Notes: a model not told the origin generated them from the sequence alone. A stretch of 64,000 nucleotides of DNA from Lachnospira pectinoschiza (GCF_020564355.1 NZ_JAJCRR010000005.1:255708-319707); one strand, 5' to 3'; shown: positions 9,798 through 19,007, counted from the first letter of the stretch. Numbers and translations: made by a program.

Positions 9798-10556
9798 ATG
9801 TCAGTTTCAGTAAAGTCCAACAGGGAAATCGAATTAATGCGGGAAGCAGGAAAGATTCTCGGAACGGTTTTAAATGAACTTTCCAAAGAAATTAAACCCG
9901 GAATGACAACACACCGGATTGACCAGCTTGGCGAGGAAATGATCCGCAGCTACGGCTGCATACCGTCATTTTTAGGCTACGGCGGGTTTCCGGCATCCAT
10001 CTGCGTATCCGTGAATGAAGAAGTGGTTCATGGAATTCCATCCAAGAAGCGGATTCTTCACGAGGGAGATATCGTCAGCATGGATGCAGGTGTTATTTAT
10101 AAAGGGTATCACTCAGATGCCGCAAGAACAGTCGGCGTCGGAGAGATTAGCAAAGAGGCACAGCAGCTGATTGAAGTTACAAAACAGAGTTTTTTTACAG
10201 GCATTCAGTTTGCAAAAGAAGGCTGTCATTTACATGAAATTTCAAATGCAATTGCTGCATACAATGAAAGCTACGGGTACGGCGTGATCCGTGATCTGGT
10301 GGGACACGGAATCGGAACAGAACTCCACGAAGACCCGCAGATACCGAATTTCACACAGGAGCGCAGAGGTATTAAGCTTTACGAAGGTATGACACTTGCC
10401 ATAGAGCCGATGGTTGCGGCAGGCGGATATGCAGTGAAATGGCTTGACGATGACTGGACAGTAGTGACTGCCGATCATTCTTTAGCGGCCCATTATGAAA
10501 ATACAGTGCTTGTTACAAAGAACGGACCGGAGATATTATCTCTGGTAGAAGAATAA
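9798..10556 (+). CDS. map: methionine aminopeptidase type I
   Basis: Removes the initiator methionine from nascent proteins using a dinuclear metal centre. Metal ligands are seen in SMDAGVIYKGYHSDAARTVGVG (two Asp), GHGIGTELHEDP (His, Glu) and the C-terminal AIEPMV region (Glu). 252 residues, typical type Ia without an SEC-C extension. It begins 8 nt after adk. Confidence 0.97.
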   Translation: MSVSVKSNREIELMREAGKILGTVLNELSKEIKPGMTTHRIDQLGEEMIRSYGCIPSFLGYGGFPASICVSVNEEVVHGIPSKKRILHEGDIVSMDAGVIYKGYHSDAARTVGVGEISKEAQQLIEVTKQSFFTGIQFAKEGCHLHEISNAIAAYNESYGYGVIRDLVGHGIGTELHEDPQIPNFTQERRGIKLYEGMTLAIEPMVAAGGYAVKWLDDDWTVVTADHSLAAHYENTVLVTKNGPEILSLVEE

Positions 10557-10580
10557 AATCTTGAATACAGGAGATTTTCT

Positions 10581-10859
10581 ATGAATGAAGAATTACAATG
10601 GTGTTTTGCAAAATCTCTTGCAGGACATGACAAAGAAACTGTATATATCATAAAAAAGATGGATTCTGAGTATGCATATTTGACGGACGGTAAGAATAAG
10701 CTTATAGACAGCCCGAAGAAAAAGAAAATAAAGCATATTCAGGTTATCAAAAAAAAGGACAGCAATTTAGAGTCAAAGCATAACAATCATATCAGCATTC
10801 AAAATGAAGATATAAAAAAAGCAATTAAACTTTATATTTCCAGCAATAAGGAGGAATGA
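10581..10859 (+). CDS. KOW-domain RNA-binding protein (eL14-like)
   Basis: Small basic protein of 92 residues. The N-terminal half resembles the KOW/L14e-like family found between map and infA in many Clostridia (GHDKETVYIIKKMDSEYAYLTDGKNKL), followed by a lysine-rich segment. The position fits that family. A role in ribosome biogenesis or binding is inferred only; no enzymatic residues are seen. It ends 4 nt before infA. Confidence 0.8.
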   Translation: MNEELQWCFAKSLAGHDKETVYIIKKMDSEYAYLTDGKNKLIDSPKKKKIKHIQVIKKKDSNLESKHNNHISIQNEDIKKAIKLYISSNKEE

Positions 10860-10862
10860 CAA

Positions 10863-11081
10863 ATGTCAAAGGCAGATGTAATTGAAATCGAAGGAACCGT
10901 TGTTGAAAAACTTCCAAACGCGATGTTTCAGGTAGAATTAGAAAACGGACATCAGGTGCTTGCACACATCAGCGGAAAGTTAAGAATGAACTTTATACGA
11001 ATCTTACCGGGTGACAAGGTAACAATTGAACTTTCACCATACGATTTAAGTAAGGGCAGAATTATCTGGAGAGATAAATAG
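10863..11081 (+). CDS. infA: translation initiation factor IF-1
   Basis: IF-1 is a 72-residue OB-fold protein that blocks the A site during initiation. It starts [20 protein letters not shown] and keeps the conserved [23 protein letters not shown] core. The SD GGAGGAATGACAA overlaps the end of the upstream KOW gene, so coupling is likely. Confidence 0.98.
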   Translation: MSKADVIEIEGTVVEKLPNAMFQVELENGHQVLAHISGKLRMNFIRILPGDKVTIELSPYDLSKGRIIWRDK

Positions 11082-11123
11082 AAACGGTTGGTAAAACTAT
11101 ATAAAAAATGCATGGAAATATCG

Positions 11124-11146
11124 GCATAATTTATATAAAATTATGC
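11124..11146 (+). terminator. weak hairpin after infA
   Basis: GCATAATTT (11124-11132) pairs exactly with AAATTATGC (11138-11146) around a 5-nt loop, followed by TAAAATTTTC. It is A/T-rich, so it is at most a weak terminator between infA and the promoter of rpmJ. Confidence 0.35.
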
Positions 11147-11156
11147 TAAAATTTTC

Positions 11157-11186
11157 TTGCTATTTTTAAAATACTTGTGTTACAAT
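11157..11186 (+). promoter_or_regulatory. sigma-A promoter before rpmJ
   Basis: TTGCTA (11157-11162), an 18-nt spacer and TACAAT (11181-11186) with an extended TG at 11178-11179. It lies 34 nt before the rpmJ start. It would let the rpmJ-rpsM-rpsK-rpsD-rpoA-rplQ segment be transcribed independently of the upstream spc genes. Confidence 0.7.
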
Positions 11187-11220
11187 ATATAACGAACTTG
11201 TCTGAAAGGAGGCTTTTGCA

Positions 11221-11334
11221 GTGAAGGTTAGATCATCAGTAAAACCAATTTGTGAAAAGTGCAAAGTCATTAAAAGAAAGGGTAGCATCAGAATTATCTG
11301 TGAAAACCCAAAGCATAAGCAGAGACAGGGTTAA
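11221..11334 (+). CDS. rpmJ: 50S ribosomal protein L36
   Basis: A 37-residue protein with a GTG start, [15 protein letters not shown], and the zinc ribbon CEKC...C...H (Cys 11, Cys 14, Cys 27, His 32). This is the zinc-binding form. AAAGGAGG stands 10 nt upstream. Last spc-operon type gene, separated from rpsM by an unusual 250-nt gap. Confidence 0.97.
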   Translation: MKVRSSVKPICEKCKVIKRKGSIRIICENPKHKQRQG

Positions 11335-11411
11335 TTACCCGGCTTGTTTGTGCATTTTAGAATAGGTATACACACAGGTATCGGTATATTTATTCGTAAT
11401 AATGCGGCTGC

Positions 11412-11454
11412 AGCTATGAACCGCTCGGCTATGTTGTAAGGTTTATAGCTTTTA
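11412..11454 (+). promoter_or_regulatory. terminator-like hairpin in the rpmJ-rpsM gap
   Basis: AGCTATGAACC (11412-11422) pairs with GGTTTATAGCT (11440-11450), 11 bp with one G-U, followed by TTTATAT. Together with a second hairpin, CGTCA-GCAA-TGACG (11493-11506), it occupies a 250-nt gap where most Firmicutes have almost none. It may be an attenuator or a binding site for a ribosomal protein controlling the alpha genes. Confidence 0.5.
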
Positions 11455-11584
11455 TATAAGTAATTTCATGAAAACTGCGCACACATTTCAGGCGTCAGCA
11501 ATGACGAGCTGCGTATGGGGTCTGGATTACAAAGAATTAAGAAAATAACTATTCATTTTTTGATTAACGGAGGTTAAAGAACAC

Positions 11585-11959
11585 ATGGCTCGTATTTCAG
11601 GTGTAGACTTACCAAGAGAAAAACGTATTGAAATCGGTCTTACTTATGTATATGGTATCGGCCGAGTTAGAGCAACAAAGATTCTTGAGGCAGCTCAGGT
11701 AAATCCTGATACTCGCGTTAAGGATTTAACAGATGAGGAAGTTGCAAGAATCGCTAAGGTGATTGATGCAGATCCTGAACATTTAGTAGAAGGTGACTTA
11801 AGACGTGAAGTTGCCATGAATATTAAGAGATTAAAAGAAATCGGTTGCTATAGAGGAATCCGTCATAGAAAAGGACTTCCATGCAGAGGTCAGAAGACTA
11901 AGACTAATGCAAGAACATGCAAGGGTCCGAAGAAGACAGTTGCAAACAAGAAGAAGTAA
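11585..11959 (+). CDS. rpsM: 30S ribosomal protein S13
   Basis: S13 contacts P-site tRNA and forms inter-subunit bridge B1. It has 124 residues, starting [21 protein letters not shown], with the C-terminal [19 protein letters not shown] signature. The SD is GGAGG. First gene of the alpha-operon block. Confidence 0.98.
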   Translation: MARISGVDLPREKRIEIGLTYVYGIGRVRATKILEAAQVNPDTRVKDLTDEEVARIAKVIDADPEHLVEGDLRREVAMNIKRLKEIGCYRGIRHRKGLPCRGQKTKTNARTCKGPKKTVANKKK

Positions 11960-11993
11960 TAAGGAAGACTTTTAATAGGAGGTTAGGTTAGAA

Positions 11994-12389
11994 ATGGCTC
12001 AAAAGGTTACAAAAAAAGTGACAAAGAAGCGTGTTAAGAAGAACGTTGAAAGAGGACAGGCTCATATTCAGTCTTCTTTTAATAATACAATTGTTACATT
12101 AACAGATGCAGAAGGTAATGCTTTATCATGGGCAAGTGCCGGCGGACTTGGATTCAGAGGTTCTAAGAAATCTACTCCTTACGCTGCACAGATGGCTGCT
12201 GAAACAGCAACAAAGGCTGCATTAGTTCACGGATTAAAGTCTGTAGACGTTATGGTTAAGGGACCTGGTTCAGGTAGAGAAGCTGCTATTCGTGCACTTT
12301 CTGCTTGCGGTCTTGAAGTTACAAGTATCAAGGACGTTACTCCTGTTCCACATAATGGTTGTCGTCCACCAAAGCGTAGAAGAGTTTAA
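11994..12389 (+). CDS. rpsK: 30S ribosomal protein S11
   Basis: S11 forms the platform of the small subunit. It has 131 residues with [19 protein letters not shown] and the C-terminal [17 protein letters not shown] signature. A lysine-rich N-terminus precedes the conserved domain. The SD is AGGAGG. Confidence 0.98.
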   Translation: MAQKVTKKVTKKRVKKNVERGQAHIQSSFNNTIVTLTDAEGNALSWASAGGLGFRGSKKSTPYAAQMAAETATKAALVHGLKSVDVMVKGPGSGREAAIRALSACGLEVTSIKDVTPVPHNGCRPPKRRRV

Positions 12390-12408
12390 TTAGGAGGTAA
12401 ATGTTAAG

Positions 12409-13002
12409 ATGGCAGTGAATAGAACACCTGTGCTCAAGAGATGTCGTTCTCTTGACTTAGATCCTGTATATTTAGGAATAGATAAGAAATCAAGAAGAAA
12501 GGCTAAGAATGCCGGAAGAAAGATTAGCGAGTATGGTATGCAGCTTCGCGAAAAGCAGAAAGCTAAGTTCATCTACGGTGTATTAGAAAAGCCTTTCAGA
12601 AACTACTATAAGAAGGCTGAAAAGATGAAGGGTATGACTGGTGAAAACCTTATGGTTATGCTCGAATCAAGACTTGACAGCATTATCTTCAGATTAGGTT
12701 TCGCAAGAACAAGAAGAGAAGCAAGACAGATTGTAGATCACAAGCATGTACTTGTAAACGGTAAGAGCGTTAACATTCCTTCATACTTAGTAAAGGCTGG
12801 CGATGTAATCGAAATCAGAGAAAAGTCTAAGTCTTTAACAAGATATAAGGAAATTCTTGAAGCTACAAACGGCAGACTCGTTCCAGAATGGCTCGAAGCT
12901 GACAGAGATGCTCTGAAGGGAACTGTTGTACAGTTACCTACAAGAGAAGCTATTGATGTTCCTGTAGACGAAATGCTTATCGTCGAGTTATATTCTAAGT
13001 AA
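12409..13002 (+). CDS. rpsD: 30S ribosomal protein S4
   Basis: S4 nucleates 30S assembly and is an autogenous regulator in both E. coli and Bacillus. It has 197 residues and carries the S4 RNA-binding domain ([25 protein letters not shown]). It lacks the N-terminal zinc cysteines, so it is the C- form. It is followed by a structured 146-nt gap before rpoA. Confidence 0.97.
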   Translation: MAVNRTPVLKRCRSLDLDPVYLGIDKKSRRKAKNAGRKISEYGMQLREKQKAKFIYGVLEKPFRNYYKKAEKMKGMTGENLMVMLESRLDSIIFRLGFARTRREARQIVDHKHVLVNGKSVNIPSYLVKAGDVIEIREKSKSLTRYKEILEATNGRLVPEWLEADRDALKGTVVQLPTREAIDVPVDEMLIVELYSK

Positions 13003-13011
13003 TTTAGATTG

Positions 13012-13069
13012 TTGCTATCAGTCGTCGGAAAGAGGATTCGGTATCACTTTCCGGTGGCTGATACAGCAA
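13012..13069 (+). promoter_or_regulatory. structured RNA between rpsD and rpoA
   Basis: TTGCTATCAG (13012-13021) pairs with CTGAT-AC-AGCAA (13058-13069) with a two-base bulge. Inside, CGGAAAG (13026-13032) pairs with CTTTCCG (13047-13053). The segment lies in the 146-nt gap between rpsD and rpoA and has no U-tract. Role unknown; an RNA-processing site or a ribosomal-protein binding site would fit. Confidence 0.5.
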
Positions 13070-13148
13070 GTTTAGGAGTATACTGATAATATCCTAAAAT
13101 AACAATTGCAAGAATAAAACTTTTAAAACCCAAAAGGAGGGGCTATAC

Positions 13149-14117
13149 ATGGTTGACGCAGATTTTAATTTCAAAATGCCAAAGATTGAGATGACAGATG
13201 TGTCTGAAGATGGCAAGTACGGTAGATTTGTAGTAGAACCACTTGAGAGAGGTTACGGTTTAACACTTGGTAATTCCCTTAGAAGAATTATGCTTTCCTC
13301 ATTAGTTGGTACTGCTGTAAGCAGTGTCAAGATTGAAGGCGTCCTTCATGAGTTCAGTTCAATTCCAGGAGTAAAGGAAGATGTGACAGAAATCATCATG
13401 AACATCAAGCAGTTAGCAATTAAGAATAACAGCAGTTCAGTAGAACCGAAGGAAGCACATATTGATTTCGTAGGCGAAGGTGTCGTTAAGGCATCTGATA
13501 TTCAGGTTGATCCTGATATTGAAATTATTAATCCTGATCTTGTAATTGCACACTTAAACGGTGCTGATTGCAAGTTATCAATGGAACTTACAATTACAAA
13601 CGGCAGAGGCTATGTAAGTTCAGAAAAGAATAAGAAAGAAGACCAGCCTGTCGGTGTTATCGCAGTAGACTCTATCTATACACCGGTTGAACGTGTAAAT
13701 ATGTCTGTACAGAATACACGTGTTGGACAGGATACGGATTTTGATAAATTAACACTTGATATTTTCACAAATGGAACAATTGCACCGGATGAGGCATTAA
13801 GCCTTGCCGCAAAGGTTCTCAGTGAGCATTTAAAGGTGTTTATTAATCTTTCAGAAAATGCTGCAAAGGCAGAAGTTATGGTAGAACAGCAGGAAGATGA
13901 ATCAAGCAAGGTACTGTCTATGAGTATCGAAGACCTTGAATTATCAGTTCGTTCTTTCAACTGCTTAAAGAGAGCCGGCATCAATACGGTTGAGCAGCTT
14001 TGCAATAAGACACCTGATGACATGATGAAGGTTAGAAACCTTGGTAAGAAGTCATTAGACGAAGTACTTTTAAAGTTAAAAGAGTTAAATTTACAGCTTA
14101 GTCCAAACGAAGACTAA
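13149..14117 (+). CDS. rpoA: RNA polymerase alpha subunit
   Basis: Alpha subunit of RNA polymerase, which scaffolds the enzyme and binds UP elements through its C-terminal domain. The N-terminal assembly domain ([20 protein letters not shown]) and the C-terminal domain ([19 protein letters not shown]) are complete at 322 residues. Strong SD AAAGGAGG. It lies between rpsD and rplQ as expected. Confidence 0.98.
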   Translation: MVDADFNFKMPKIEMTDVSEDGKYGRFVVEPLERGYGLTLGNSLRRIMLSSLVGTAVSSVKIEGVLHEFSSIPGVKEDVTEIIMNIKQLAIKNNSSSVEPKEAHIDFVGEGVVKASDIQVDPDIEIINPDLVIAHLNGADCKLSMELTITNGRGYVSSEKNKKEDQPVGVIAVDSIYTPVERVNMSVQNTRVGQDTDFDKLTLDIFTNGTIAPDEALSLAAKVLSEHLKVFINLSENAAKAEVMVEQQEDESSKVLSMSIEDLELSVRSFNCLKRAGINTVEQLCNKTPDDMMKVRNLGKKSLDEVLLKLKELNLQLSPNED

Positions 14118-14282
14118 TGCAGACTGCCACAGGGCAGACCATTCAGAGCGTGAAAGACACGTTCGGTAAAGTAGTTGTATGTAATGCGGCAGATCCGCGT
14201 TCATAGTAGAATATTTGTAGAGAAAACGCATATGCAGTAAGTCCATACGCGCATGTATATGGGTTACAAATGGAGGTTTAAA

Positions 14283-14819
14283 ATGGCAAAGTATAGAAAG
14301 CTTGGTAGAAATTCAAGCCAGAGAAAGGCTTTATTAAGAAGTCAGGTTACAGCATTAATCGAAAACGGTAAGATCATTACAACAGAAGCAAGAGCGAAGG
14401 AAGTTCGCAAGATGGCTGAAAAGCTTATCACACTTGCTGTAAAGGAAAAGGATAACTACGAAACAGTTACAGTTTCTGCAAAGGTTCCGAAGAAGGATTC
14501 TGAAGGCAAGAGAGTGAAGGAAGTTGTAGACGGTAAGAAAGTTACTGTTTATGATACTGTAGAAAAGGAAATCAAGAAGGATTTACCTTCAAGACTTCAT
14601 GCTAGAAAGCAGATGGATAAGGTTCTCTACAAGGTAACAGAAGTTCCGACAGCTGCTGCTGGAAGAAAGAAGAATACAAAGACAGTTGACCTTACAAATA
14701 AATTATTTGATGAAATCGCTCCAAAGTATGCTGACCGTCAGGGTGGTTATACAAGAATCGTTAAGATTGGTTTAAGAAAAGGCGATGCTGCAATGGAAGT
14801 ACTTCTTGAGTTAGTATAA
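14283..14819 (+). CDS. rplQ: 50S ribosomal protein L17 with internal insertion
   Basis: L17 lies near the tunnel exit. The ATG at 14283 follows GGAGG; an upstream in-frame ATG at 14253 has no SD. The conserved N-terminus ([14 protein letters not shown]) and C-terminus ([20 protein letters not shown]) flank an insertion of about 55-60 charged residues around positions 55-115, making it 178 aa against about 120 in E. coli and B. subtilis. Last gene of the superoperon, followed by a terminator. Confidence 0.96.
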   Translation: MAKYRKLGRNSSQRKALLRSQVTALIENGKIITTEARAKEVRKMAEKLITLAVKEKDNYETVTVSAKVPKKDSEGKRVKEVVDGKKVTVYDTVEKEIKKDLPSRLHARKQMDKVLYKVTEVPTAAAGRKKNTKTVDLTNKLFDEIAPKYADRQGGYTRIVKIGLRKGDAAMEVLLELV

Positions 14820-14836
14820 TTTTATTGTAGATGATT

Positions 14837-14875
14837 GGGAAGCTATGTGTTTTCGGATGCATAGCTTCCTTTTTG
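14837..14875 (+). terminator. intrinsic terminator after rplQ
   Basis: GGAAGCTATG (14838-14847) pairs with CATAGCTTCC (14860-14869), followed by a run of T. It ends the ribosomal-protein superoperon and separates it from the ecfA1 leader. Confidence 0.88.
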
Positions 14876-14893
14876 TACATATTGCAGAAATAT

Positions 14894-14958
14894 AAGGAGA
14901 AAAAATTCTCTCCTCGCTTGAGGGCTCGGATTTTTGCTCCGCAAAAACAAGGAGAATT
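14894..14958 (+). promoter_or_regulatory. Shine-Dalgarno-sequestering leader element of ecfA1
   Basis: In order: an SD-like AAGGAGA (14894-14900); AATTCTC (14904-14910), able to pair with GAGAATT (14952-14958) that overlaps the true SD; a small CCTC-GCTT-GAGG hairpin; and TTTTTGC-TCC-GCAAAAA (14931-14947). The anti-SD could pair with either the upstream decoy or the real SD. The same architecture recurs before the gene at 37202-38650. Confidence 0.6.
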
Positions 14959-15810
14959 ATGGGAATCGTAAAAGCAAAAGACCTTACATTTGAATATATC
15001 AGACGTGATGAAGAAGGTAATGTGGAAGGTATTACAACTGCCGTGGACCACGTTAACATGGATATCCAGCCGGGAGAATTTATTGCCATTTTAGGTCACA
15101 ACGGCTCCGGAAAGTCCACATTTGCAAAACATATCAATGCCCTTCTTTTTCCGACAGAAGGGACGATTTTAGTAGACGGACTGGATACTTCCGATGAAGA
15201 CAACGTCATGGATGTCCGTCAGCGTGCCGGCATGGTTTTTCAGAATCCGGACAATCAGATTATCTGTACGCTGGTGGAGGAAGAAGTTGGTTTCGGACCG
15301 GAAAATATCGGTGTACCGACAGAAGAAATCTGGGAACGTGTTGCGGCAAGCTTAAAGGCAGTCGGTATGTATCAGTACCGGAAAGCGTCGCCGAATAAAT
15401 TATCCGGCGGACAGAAACAGCGTGTAGCAATTGCGGGAATTGTGGCAATGAAGCCGAAATGTATCATATTGGACGAGCCGACCGCAATGTTAGACCCACA
15501 CGGCAGGGCAGATGTCATGCGGGTACTGCATGAATTAAACCGGAAAGAGGGCGTAACGGTTATTCTGATTACACATTATATGGAAGAAGTCATTGATGCC
15601 GACCGTGTTTTTGTGATGGATGAAGGAAAAGTTGTGATGGAAGGCACACCGCGCCAGATTTTTTCAAGGGTAGAAGAATTAAAGCAGCTACGGCTTGATG
15701 TTCCGCAGGTGACAGAGCTGGCTTATGAATTAAGCAGAAGCGGCGTTCCGATACGCAGCGGAATCCTGACCAATCAGGAATTGATTGACGAACTTATGAA
15801 GTTGAAATAA
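14959..15810 (+). CDS. ecfA1: ECF transporter ATPase EcfA1 (CbiO-like)
   Basis: One of two ATPases that energise ECF-type vitamin and metal importers at the inner face of the membrane. Walker [10 protein letters not shown], signature [13 protein letters not shown], Walker [13 protein letters not shown] and the H-loop THYMEE are intact. 283 residues. ecfA2 and ecfT follow, the standard arrangement. Likely partner substrate-binding subunit in this window: ThiW at 24752. A structured leader may control its translation. Confidence 0.95.
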   Translation: MGIVKAKDLTFEYIRRDEEGNVEGITTAVDHVNMDIQPGEFIAILGHNGSGKSTFAKHINALLFPTEGTILVDGLDTSDEDNVMDVRQRAGMVFQNPDNQIICTLVEEEVGFGPENIGVPTEEIWERVAASLKAVGMYQYRKASPNKLSGGQKQRVAIAGIVAMKPKCIILDEPTAMLDPHGRADVMRVLHELNRKEGVTVILITHYMEEVIDADRVFVMDEGKVVMEGTPRQIFSRVEELKQLRLDVPQVTELAYELSRSGVPIRSGILTNQELIDELMKLK

Positions 15811-15858
15811 AATGTGTAAAGAACATTGCTGTATAAATACAGTGGAAATGAGGAAGAA

Positions 15859-16722
15859 ATGTCCATTATTGTTGATAACATCAGTTATACCTATGAAATC
15901 GGTACAGGATTTGAAAAACAGGCATTAAAAAATGTAAAATGTGTCATTAACGACGGGGACTTTATCGGACTGATTGGTCATACCGGGTCGGGAAAATCAA
16001 CCTTTATCCAACATTTGAACGGACTGGTGAAAGCAACCAGCGGTACGATTTATTTTAATGGCATGGATATTTATGATAAAGATTTTGATATGAAAATGCT
16101 GCGCAGTAAAGTCGGACTGGTATTCCAGTACCCGGAACATCAGCTGTTTGAAACAGACATTTTTAAAGACGTCTGCTTCGGACCAAAGAATCTGGGACTG
16201 CCGAAAATGGAAGTGGAACTGCGTGCATTTGAAGCGCTGCGTCTTGTCGGGCTGGATGAAAATCTGTATTACCAGTCGCCGTTTGATTTATCGGGTGGAC
16301 AGAAAAGACGTGTTGCGATTGCCGGTGTGCTTGCGATGCGCCCGGATGTGCTGATACTGGACGAACCGACAGCAGGTCTGGACCCGAAGGGCAGAGATGA
16401 AATTTTAGACAGCATTAAAGATTTAAAAGAAAAAACCGGCATTACGGTGATTTTAGTATCCCACAGCATGGAAGACGTGGCAAAATATGTGAACCGCATT
16501 ATGGTAATGAATGACGGTGTTTTGATGTATGATGACACACCGAAGCATATTTTTGCAGGATACAGGGAATTAGAGCAGATCGGTCTTGCGGCACCACAGG
16601 TAACTTATATTATGAATGATTTAAAAAATGCAGGCTTTGCCGTTGATGTCAATGCCATTACCGTAGAGGAAGCCAGACAGAGCATTTTGAAGAATTTACA
16701 AGGGATTCATGGAAAGGCATAG
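15859..16722 (+). CDS. ecfA2: ECF transporter ATPase EcfA2
   Basis: Second ATPase of the ECF module. The ATG at 15859 (MSIIVDNISYTYEIGT) follows GAGGAAG; an ATG at 15826 lacks an SD. Walker A GHTGSGKST, signature LSGGQKRRVAIAG and Walker B VLILDEPTAGLD are intact, 287 residues. It would form a heterodimer with EcfA1, each pairing with a coupling helix of EcfT. Confidence 0.95.
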   Translation: MSIIVDNISYTYEIGTGFEKQALKNVKCVINDGDFIGLIGHTGSGKSTFIQHLNGLVKATSGTIYFNGMDIYDKDFDMKMLRSKVGLVFQYPEHQLFETDIFKDVCFGPKNLGLPKMEVELRAFEALRLVGLDENLYYQSPFDLSGGQKRRVAIAGVLAMRPDVLILDEPTAGLDPKGRDEILDSIKDLKEKTGITVILVSHSMEDVAKYVNRIMVMNDGVLMYDDTPKHIFAGYRELEQIGLAAPQVTYIMNDLKNAGFAVDVNAITVEEARQSILKNLQGIHGKA

Positions 16723-16734
16723 GAACACAAATTT

Positions 16735-17550
16735 ATGTTAAGAGATATTACCATTGGACAATATTATCAGACAGATTCGGTGATTCACCGGTTAGACCCG
16801 CGTGTAAAACTCATGGGAACGCTGATTTTTATTATCACGCTTTTTTTGGGAAAAAGCGTGTGGCTGTATCTGGGTGTTACCGTATTTCTGGCGGCAGTCA
16901 TTAAATTGTCAAAAGTGCCTGTTAAATTTATTGTAAAAGGCTTAAAGGCGGTTGTAATACTGATTCTGTTCAGTGTCATTTTCAATCTGTTTTTAACGGA
17001 AGGAACGCCGGTCTTTCACATCTGGAAACTGACGGTTACTAAAGAAGGTATCTATCTGGCAGCATTTATGATGGTGCGCCTGATATTCCTGATTATGGGT
17101 TCATCGCTGATGACCCTGACTACGACACCGACTCATTTGACGGACGGACTGGAAAAAGGACTTGGATTTTTAAAAGTATTTCATGTACCGGTTCACGAAA
17201 TCGCCATGATGATGTCGATTGCCCTGCGCTTTATTCCGATTCTGATTGAAGAAACTGATAAAATCATGAAAGCACAAATGGCGCGCGGCGCCGATTTTGA
17301 AAGCGGCAATCTGATGAAGCGTGCAAAGGCAATGATTCCGATTCTGGTTCCATTGTTTATTTCGGCATTCCGCCGTGCAAATGAACTGGCAATGGCGATG
17401 GAAGCCCGCTGTTACCACGGTTCGGAGGGACGAACCAAAATGAAACCACTGCGCTACGGCAAAAATGATAAAATCGCATATCTTGTGCTGGCTGGGTATC
17501 TGATAGTGATGATTGGCATTAATACGGCACTGGGCGGCAGAGTCATCTAA
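16735..17550 (+). CDS. ecfT: ECF transporter transmembrane subunit EcfT
   Basis: Membrane coupling protein of ECF importers, about 271 residues with several hydrophobic helices. The two Ala-Arg motifs of the coupling helices are visible (MARGADF and EARCYHG). Starts 12 nt after ecfA2. The stop codon directly abuts the region of the truA start. Confidence 0.94.
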   Translation: MLRDITIGQYYQTDSVIHRLDPRVKLMGTLIFIITLFLGKSVWLYLGVTVFLAAVIKLSKVPVKFIVKGLKAVVILILFSVIFNLFLTEGTPVFHIWKLTVTKEGIYLAAFMMVRLIFLIMGSSLMTLTTTPTHLTDGLEKGLGFLKVFHVPVHEIAMMMSIALRFIPILIEETDKIMKAQMARGADFESGNLMKRAKAMIPILVPLFISAFRRANELAMAMEARCYHGSEGRTKMKPLRYGKNDKIAYLVLAGYLIVMIGINTALGGRVI

Positions 17551-17562
17551 ATGGAGAGAGGT

Positions 17563-18360
17563 ATGAAAAGAATTAAACTGACCGTTGCATATGACGGAAC
17601 GCATTACAGCGGCTGGCAGATTCAGCCCAGTGCGCCCACAATCGAAAAAGAACTGGATACGGCAATTTATGCACTGACCGGTGAAAAACTGCATGTCACA
17701 GGGGCAAGCAGAACCGATGCCGGCGTGCACGGACTTGGCAATGTGGCTGTTTTTGATACGGAATCGACAATTCCCGGTTCCCGCTTCTGTTATGCGTTAA
17801 ACCGGTATCTGCCGGAAGAAATCAGCATTTTGGAATCCCGTGAAGTAAAAGGTGACTTTCACCCGCGCCACTGCAATACCAAAAAGACGTATGAATACAA
17901 AATTTTAAATACCCCGTTTCCGATTCCGCAGCAGCGCAATTACGCATGGCACGTACCTGGAAAACTGGACACTGTCCGTATGCGGGAAGCGGCGGAACTG
18001 CTTGTCGGGGAACACGATTTTAAAAGCTTCTGCTGTGTGAGGACACAGACGGAAACGACCGTGCGGCATGTCTATGGACTTGAAATTTCAGAGCAGGATG
18101 CCTATGGTGCAAAAATGTTTACGATACGGATTACCGGAAATGGATTTTTATACAACATGGTGCGGATTATCGCAGGAACATTGGTTCAGGTCGGTAAGGG
18201 ACAGTTAAGCGCAGACGATGTGGCGCAGATGCTTGAAGCCAAAGACCGTACCGCGGCGGGGCAGACTGCCCCGCCGCAGGGACTGACACTGATGAACATT
18301 GAGTATGTGGACGGCGATGATGCGGAGTATAGAGCTGTGGATAATCCTTCAATTTCATAA
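17563..18360 (+). CDS. truA: tRNA pseudouridine synthase A
   Basis: Makes pseudouridine at positions 38-40 of tRNA anticodon stems. The ATG at 17563 is preceded by GAGAGG; the ATG at 17551, which abuts the ecfT stop, is less likely. Catalytic Asp in GASRTDAGVHGLGNVAVFD; 265 residues. The ECF-truA-rplM-rpsI order is common in Firmicutes. Confidence 0.95.
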   Translation: MKRIKLTVAYDGTHYSGWQIQPSAPTIEKELDTAIYALTGEKLHVTGASRTDAGVHGLGNVAVFDTESTIPGSRFCYALNRYLPEEISILESREVKGDFHPRHCNTKKTYEYKILNTPFPIPQQRNYAWHVPGKLDTVRMREAAELLVGEHDFKSFCCVRTQTETTVRHVYGLEISEQDAYGAKMFTIRITGNGFLYNMVRIIAGTLVQVGKGQLSADDVAQMLEAKDRTAAGQTAPPQGLTLMNIEYVDGDDAEYRAVDNPSIS

Positions 18361-18409
18361 GATTTTGTGGATAAGTCCGGAAAAATTTCATTTTCAGATG
18401 AAAAATAGA

Positions 18410-18438
18410 TTGACACACTCGGACGTGTGTTATATAAT
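18410..18438 (+). promoter_or_regulatory. consensus promoter of rplM-rpsI
   Basis: TTGACA (18410-18415), exactly 17 nt, then TATAAT (18433-18438): a full-consensus sigma-A promoter, the strongest in the window. Transcription would start near 18446 and give a leader of about 130 nt. Confidence 0.9.
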
Positions 18439-18445
18439 TGTTAAA

Positions 18446-18578
18446 TGTGACATGGCATAAGTGCGTGTCCTTAAACTATGAGTTAAGTGCTTAACCAAAG
18501 CCCCGGAGAAGCATTTAATATCAATCATATTAGAATTAATAGAATGCAATAAAAGCAATCATTTCAGGAGGAAAACCA
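18446..18578 (+). promoter_or_regulatory. 5' leader of rplM (possible L13 leader)
   Basis: About 130 nt between the promoter and rplM. GACATGG...GTGTC and GTTAAG-TG-CTTAAC pairings can be drawn at the 5' end. Autoregulatory L13 leader RNAs are known upstream of rplM in low-GC Gram-positives, so this is a plausible member, but the consensus was not verified base by base. Confidence 0.45.
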
Positions 18579-19007
18579 ATGAAAAGTTATATGGCTAGTG
18601 CATCAACAGTTGAAAGAAAATGGTATGTAGTTGATGCTGCAGATTATACATTAGGTCGTTTAGCATCACAGGTTGCTAGTGTTTTAAGAGGAAAGAACAA
18701 GCCTACTTACACACCATTCATCGACTGTGGTGACAACGTTATCGTAATCAACGCTGATAAGGTTAAGGTTACAGGTAAGAAGTTAGATCAGAAGATTTAC
18801 TATCATCATTCAGACTATGTTGGTGGTATGAAAGAAACAACATTAAAGGAAATGATGGAAAAGAAGCCTGAGAGAGTTATCGAACTCGCTGTTAAGGGAA
18901 TGCTTCCAAAGGGACCTTTAGGCAGACAGATGTATACAAAGCTTCATGTATATGCAGGACCTGATCATGATCAGGCAGCTCAGAAGCCGGAAGTTTTAAA
19001 GTTTTAA
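18579..19007 (+). CDS. rplM: 50S ribosomal protein L13
   Basis: L13 is an early-assembly large-subunit protein. It has 142 residues with [20 protein letters not shown] and the [20 protein letters not shown] signature. The SD AGGAGG is well placed. Forms a two-gene operon with rpsI. Confidence 0.98.
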   Translation: MKSYMASASTVERKWYVVDAADYTLGRLASQVASVLRGKNKPTYTPFIDCGDNVIVINADKVKVTGKKLDQKIYYHHSDYVGGMKETTLKEMMEKKPERVIELAVKGMLPKGPLGRQMYTKLHVYAGPDHDQAAQKPEVLKF

